A DNA stretch of 7,389 nucleotides from Bacteroidota bacterium (GTDB lineage Bacteria > Bacteroidota > Bacteroidia > Chitinophagales > Chitinophagaceae). A model generated the notes under the pieces. It was not told the origin of the DNA. It did not search any database and worked only from the letters and a program-made list of their open reading frames with translations. A program made the translations under genes and the position numbers. Shown here piece after piece: positions 6,160 through 7,389 of the stretch (position 1 is its first letter; each line of letters opens with the position of its first letter). The DNA is taken from assembly GCA_023423015.1 (NCBI GenBank), contig JAFAGE010000085.1, positions 1 through 7,389 on the forward strand, given 5' to 3'.

Positions 6160-7389
6160 TTATTCACTGGTAATCAGGCCTATCTTCCATGGTTCCAGAT
6201 GAGGGATAATAAATTTCTGATAACCGTTATCATCTCCTGAAGAAGTTAACCAGGTTTCCTTCATCTGCATATTCGTAAGCTTCAATCTTTTTCTTTTCGT
6301 TTTCACAAGGAGCTCTACGTTTTTGGCCGCGTCGAAAGAAGAATTGGATAGTGCCAGCGCCACCTTATCGCTACCCGTATCTCGCATCCACAAATTCGCT
6401 TTGTGAAACGATTGCACATAACCCGGCAATTTATCATTCGATAACCACCTGAATACGGCCTTTATCTGCGTGTTCTTCGACAGGTTGCCCATATGGTGCC
6501 AGGGATAGTATCCCGCTACGCAGATTCGGCCACCAAGGCTATTTTCAAAAATCCCCATTGCACATTCACCGGTTACTCGTTCTCCGTAGTTAATTAACTC
6601 CGAAACGATTTCAGCTTTTTGATTGGTCTTTCGAAAGTGGTACGCCGGCTGCCTCCAGAAACTCTGCCGGTTGTCGCGCAAGCGCTGAGCGAATTTTCCG
6701 TTTATCGGATGTGAGGTCAGCCTTTCGATTGCATCTGCATTTTCAACACCAGCTGTTTCAAATCCGGTGTACTGACCAAACCCCATTTTATTGAGCTGGT
6801 CAAGGGCCTCGGCGTCAATATAAAGAGCACCACTAAGCGCTTTTTTTATTTCTTCGCGGCTCATGGAATATACCATGTCCTTTCCCATGAACATTACCGG
6901 TGCATCCTGCTCGCGGTAACTCGCAGGAATTCCATTATCATAAAGGTCATAACCGGTGAGGGGTGCCCTCCCGTCGAGCCACACACCCGATTCGGGATTA
7001 GCCGCAACAAAACTGTTCGTATTCCAGTATGAAAGAGCGCCAGTAATCGGATATCTTCCAAGTTTATTCGCGAGTTTATCAAGAAATGGACGCACGTTTT
7101 GCAGCGAATCGGCCAGCGGCCTGTATTCGTCGAGCGGCTCGTCGTAAAATGTGAGCACATTGTATGCGGCGCCGGTGCATCCTGCGGCGATATACAAGGC
7201 CGCTTCAAATGCTACCATACTTGCGGATTTACGGAACCGCTGGTAAGGGAAGTTCTCAATTTCAGATTGCAGCTTTGTTATTCCCGGAGGAAGTACCGAA
7301 AGCTGTCTTCCGATTGCATGCGCCTTGTCGATAAAACTCATTGGTGTAAGGTCGGTATACGCACCTCCACCGGGCCGCCACAATACGGG
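6160..7389 (-). CDS. GH42/GH35-like glycosidase or carbohydrate-active protein (C-terminal part, cut by window edge)
   Basis: The frame is open to the window edge (409 residues plus TAA). The TTG at 7383-7381 is most likely an internal Leu and not a start, because the codons before it continue the protein (PVLWRPGGG). Visible parts are the end of a TIM barrel (about 1-120) with the motif LQSEIENFPYQRF (about 40-52) and an alanine-rich helix leading to GAAYNVLTFYDEP; a GATase-like segment (about 140-215) with MSREEIKKALSG and IDAEALDQLNKMGFG; a segment with CVAGYYPWHHMGN near 290-302; and a C-terminal beta-domain. This layout fits clan-A enzymes like GH42 beta-galactosidases, in which a glutamate at the end of the barrel is the nucleophile. 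The Glu at 7263-7261 or the one at 7257-7255 could play that part. I do not recognise the exact family, and a non-catalytic or lactonase-like relative cannot be excluded. The missing N-terminus hides any signal peptide. It ends 18 bases before the GH2 gene. Confidence 0.72.
   Translation of the reverse strand, partial: PVLWRPGGGAYTDLTPMSFIDKAHAIGRQLSVLPPGITKLQSEIENFPYQRFRKSASMVAFEAALYIAAGCTGAAYNVLTFYDEPLDEYRPLADSLQNVRPFLDKLANKLGRYPITGALSYWNTNSFVAANPESGVWLDGRAPLTGYDLYDNGIPASYREQDAPVMFMGKDMVYSMSREEIKKALSGALYIDAEALDQLNKMGFGQYTGFETAGVENADAIERLTSHPINGKFAQRLRDNRQSFWRQPAYHFRKTNQKAEIVSELINYGERVTGECAMGIFENSLGGRICVAGYYPWHHMGNLSKNTQIKAVFRWLSNDKLPGYVQSFHKANLWMRDTGSDKVALALSNSSFDAAKNVELLVKTKRKRLKLTNMQMKETWLTSSGDDNGYQKFIIPHLEPWKIGLITSE

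Larger units (their letters stand above)
1..7389 (-). other. Co-directional operon segment: glycoside release, mutarotation, oxidation, lactone opening, E1
   Basis: Six genes share one strand with gaps of 18, 1, 12, 18 and 12 bases, counting the mutarotase to its TAA. No terminator hairpin or convincing promoter lies between them, so I read them as one transcription unit whose promoter is beyond the high-coordinate end. No regulator, transporter, kinase, SusC or SusD gene is inside the window. Confidence 0.75.

Noticed and set aside
7381..7383. TTG as the start of the GH42-like gene
   Set aside because: The frame stays open to the edge, and the visible part begins inside a barrel domain, so the codon is an internal leucine.

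Overview
The window reads as a bacterial carbohydrate-catabolism operon, probably from a Bacteroidota member (Chitinophaga-like by feel, not provable here). The reasons are a secreted multidomain glycoside hydrolase family 2 (GH2) enzyme, moderate base composition, near absence of Shine-Dalgarno sequences, and TAA as the stop of every other complete gene. All genes lie on the minus strand, so transcription runs from high to low coordinates. Both ends are cut inside genes. There is no gene-free stretch of 300 bases, and I see no RNA gene, mobile element, CRISPR array, large repeat, promoter or terminator.

In transcription order: (1) 7389-6160, the C-terminal 409 residues of a GH42/GH35-like protein; (2) 6141-3100, a secreted GH2 enzyme of 1013 aa; (3) 3098-2298, an aldose 1-epimerase (mutarotase)-like gene stopped early by an in-frame TAG, with its missing 40-residue C-terminus still readable in the same frame at 2297-2178 and a TAA at 2177-2175; (4) 2162-1341, a short-chain dehydrogenase (SDR) resembling glucose 1-dehydrogenase; (5) 1322-522, a UlaG-like metallo-beta-lactamase-fold hydrolase; (6) 509-1, the N-terminal 169 residues of a thiamine-diphosphate E1 alpha subunit of the acetoin/pyruvate dehydrogenase type. 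Gaps are 18, 1, 12, 18 and 12 bases if the mutarotase is read through to its TAA, so this looks like one transcript.

Taken together (inference), the two hydrolases would release a sugar outside the inner membrane. The mutarotase would supply the right anomer, the SDR would oxidise it to a lactone, the UlaG-like enzyme would open the lactone to an aldonate, and an E1-type complex would cleave a downstream keto or diketo acid. No kinase or isomerase is visible, which suggests a non-phosphorylative oxidative route. The substrate cannot be read from the sequence. The most concrete anomaly is the amber codon in the mutarotase gene, which removes the predicted catalytic glutamate.
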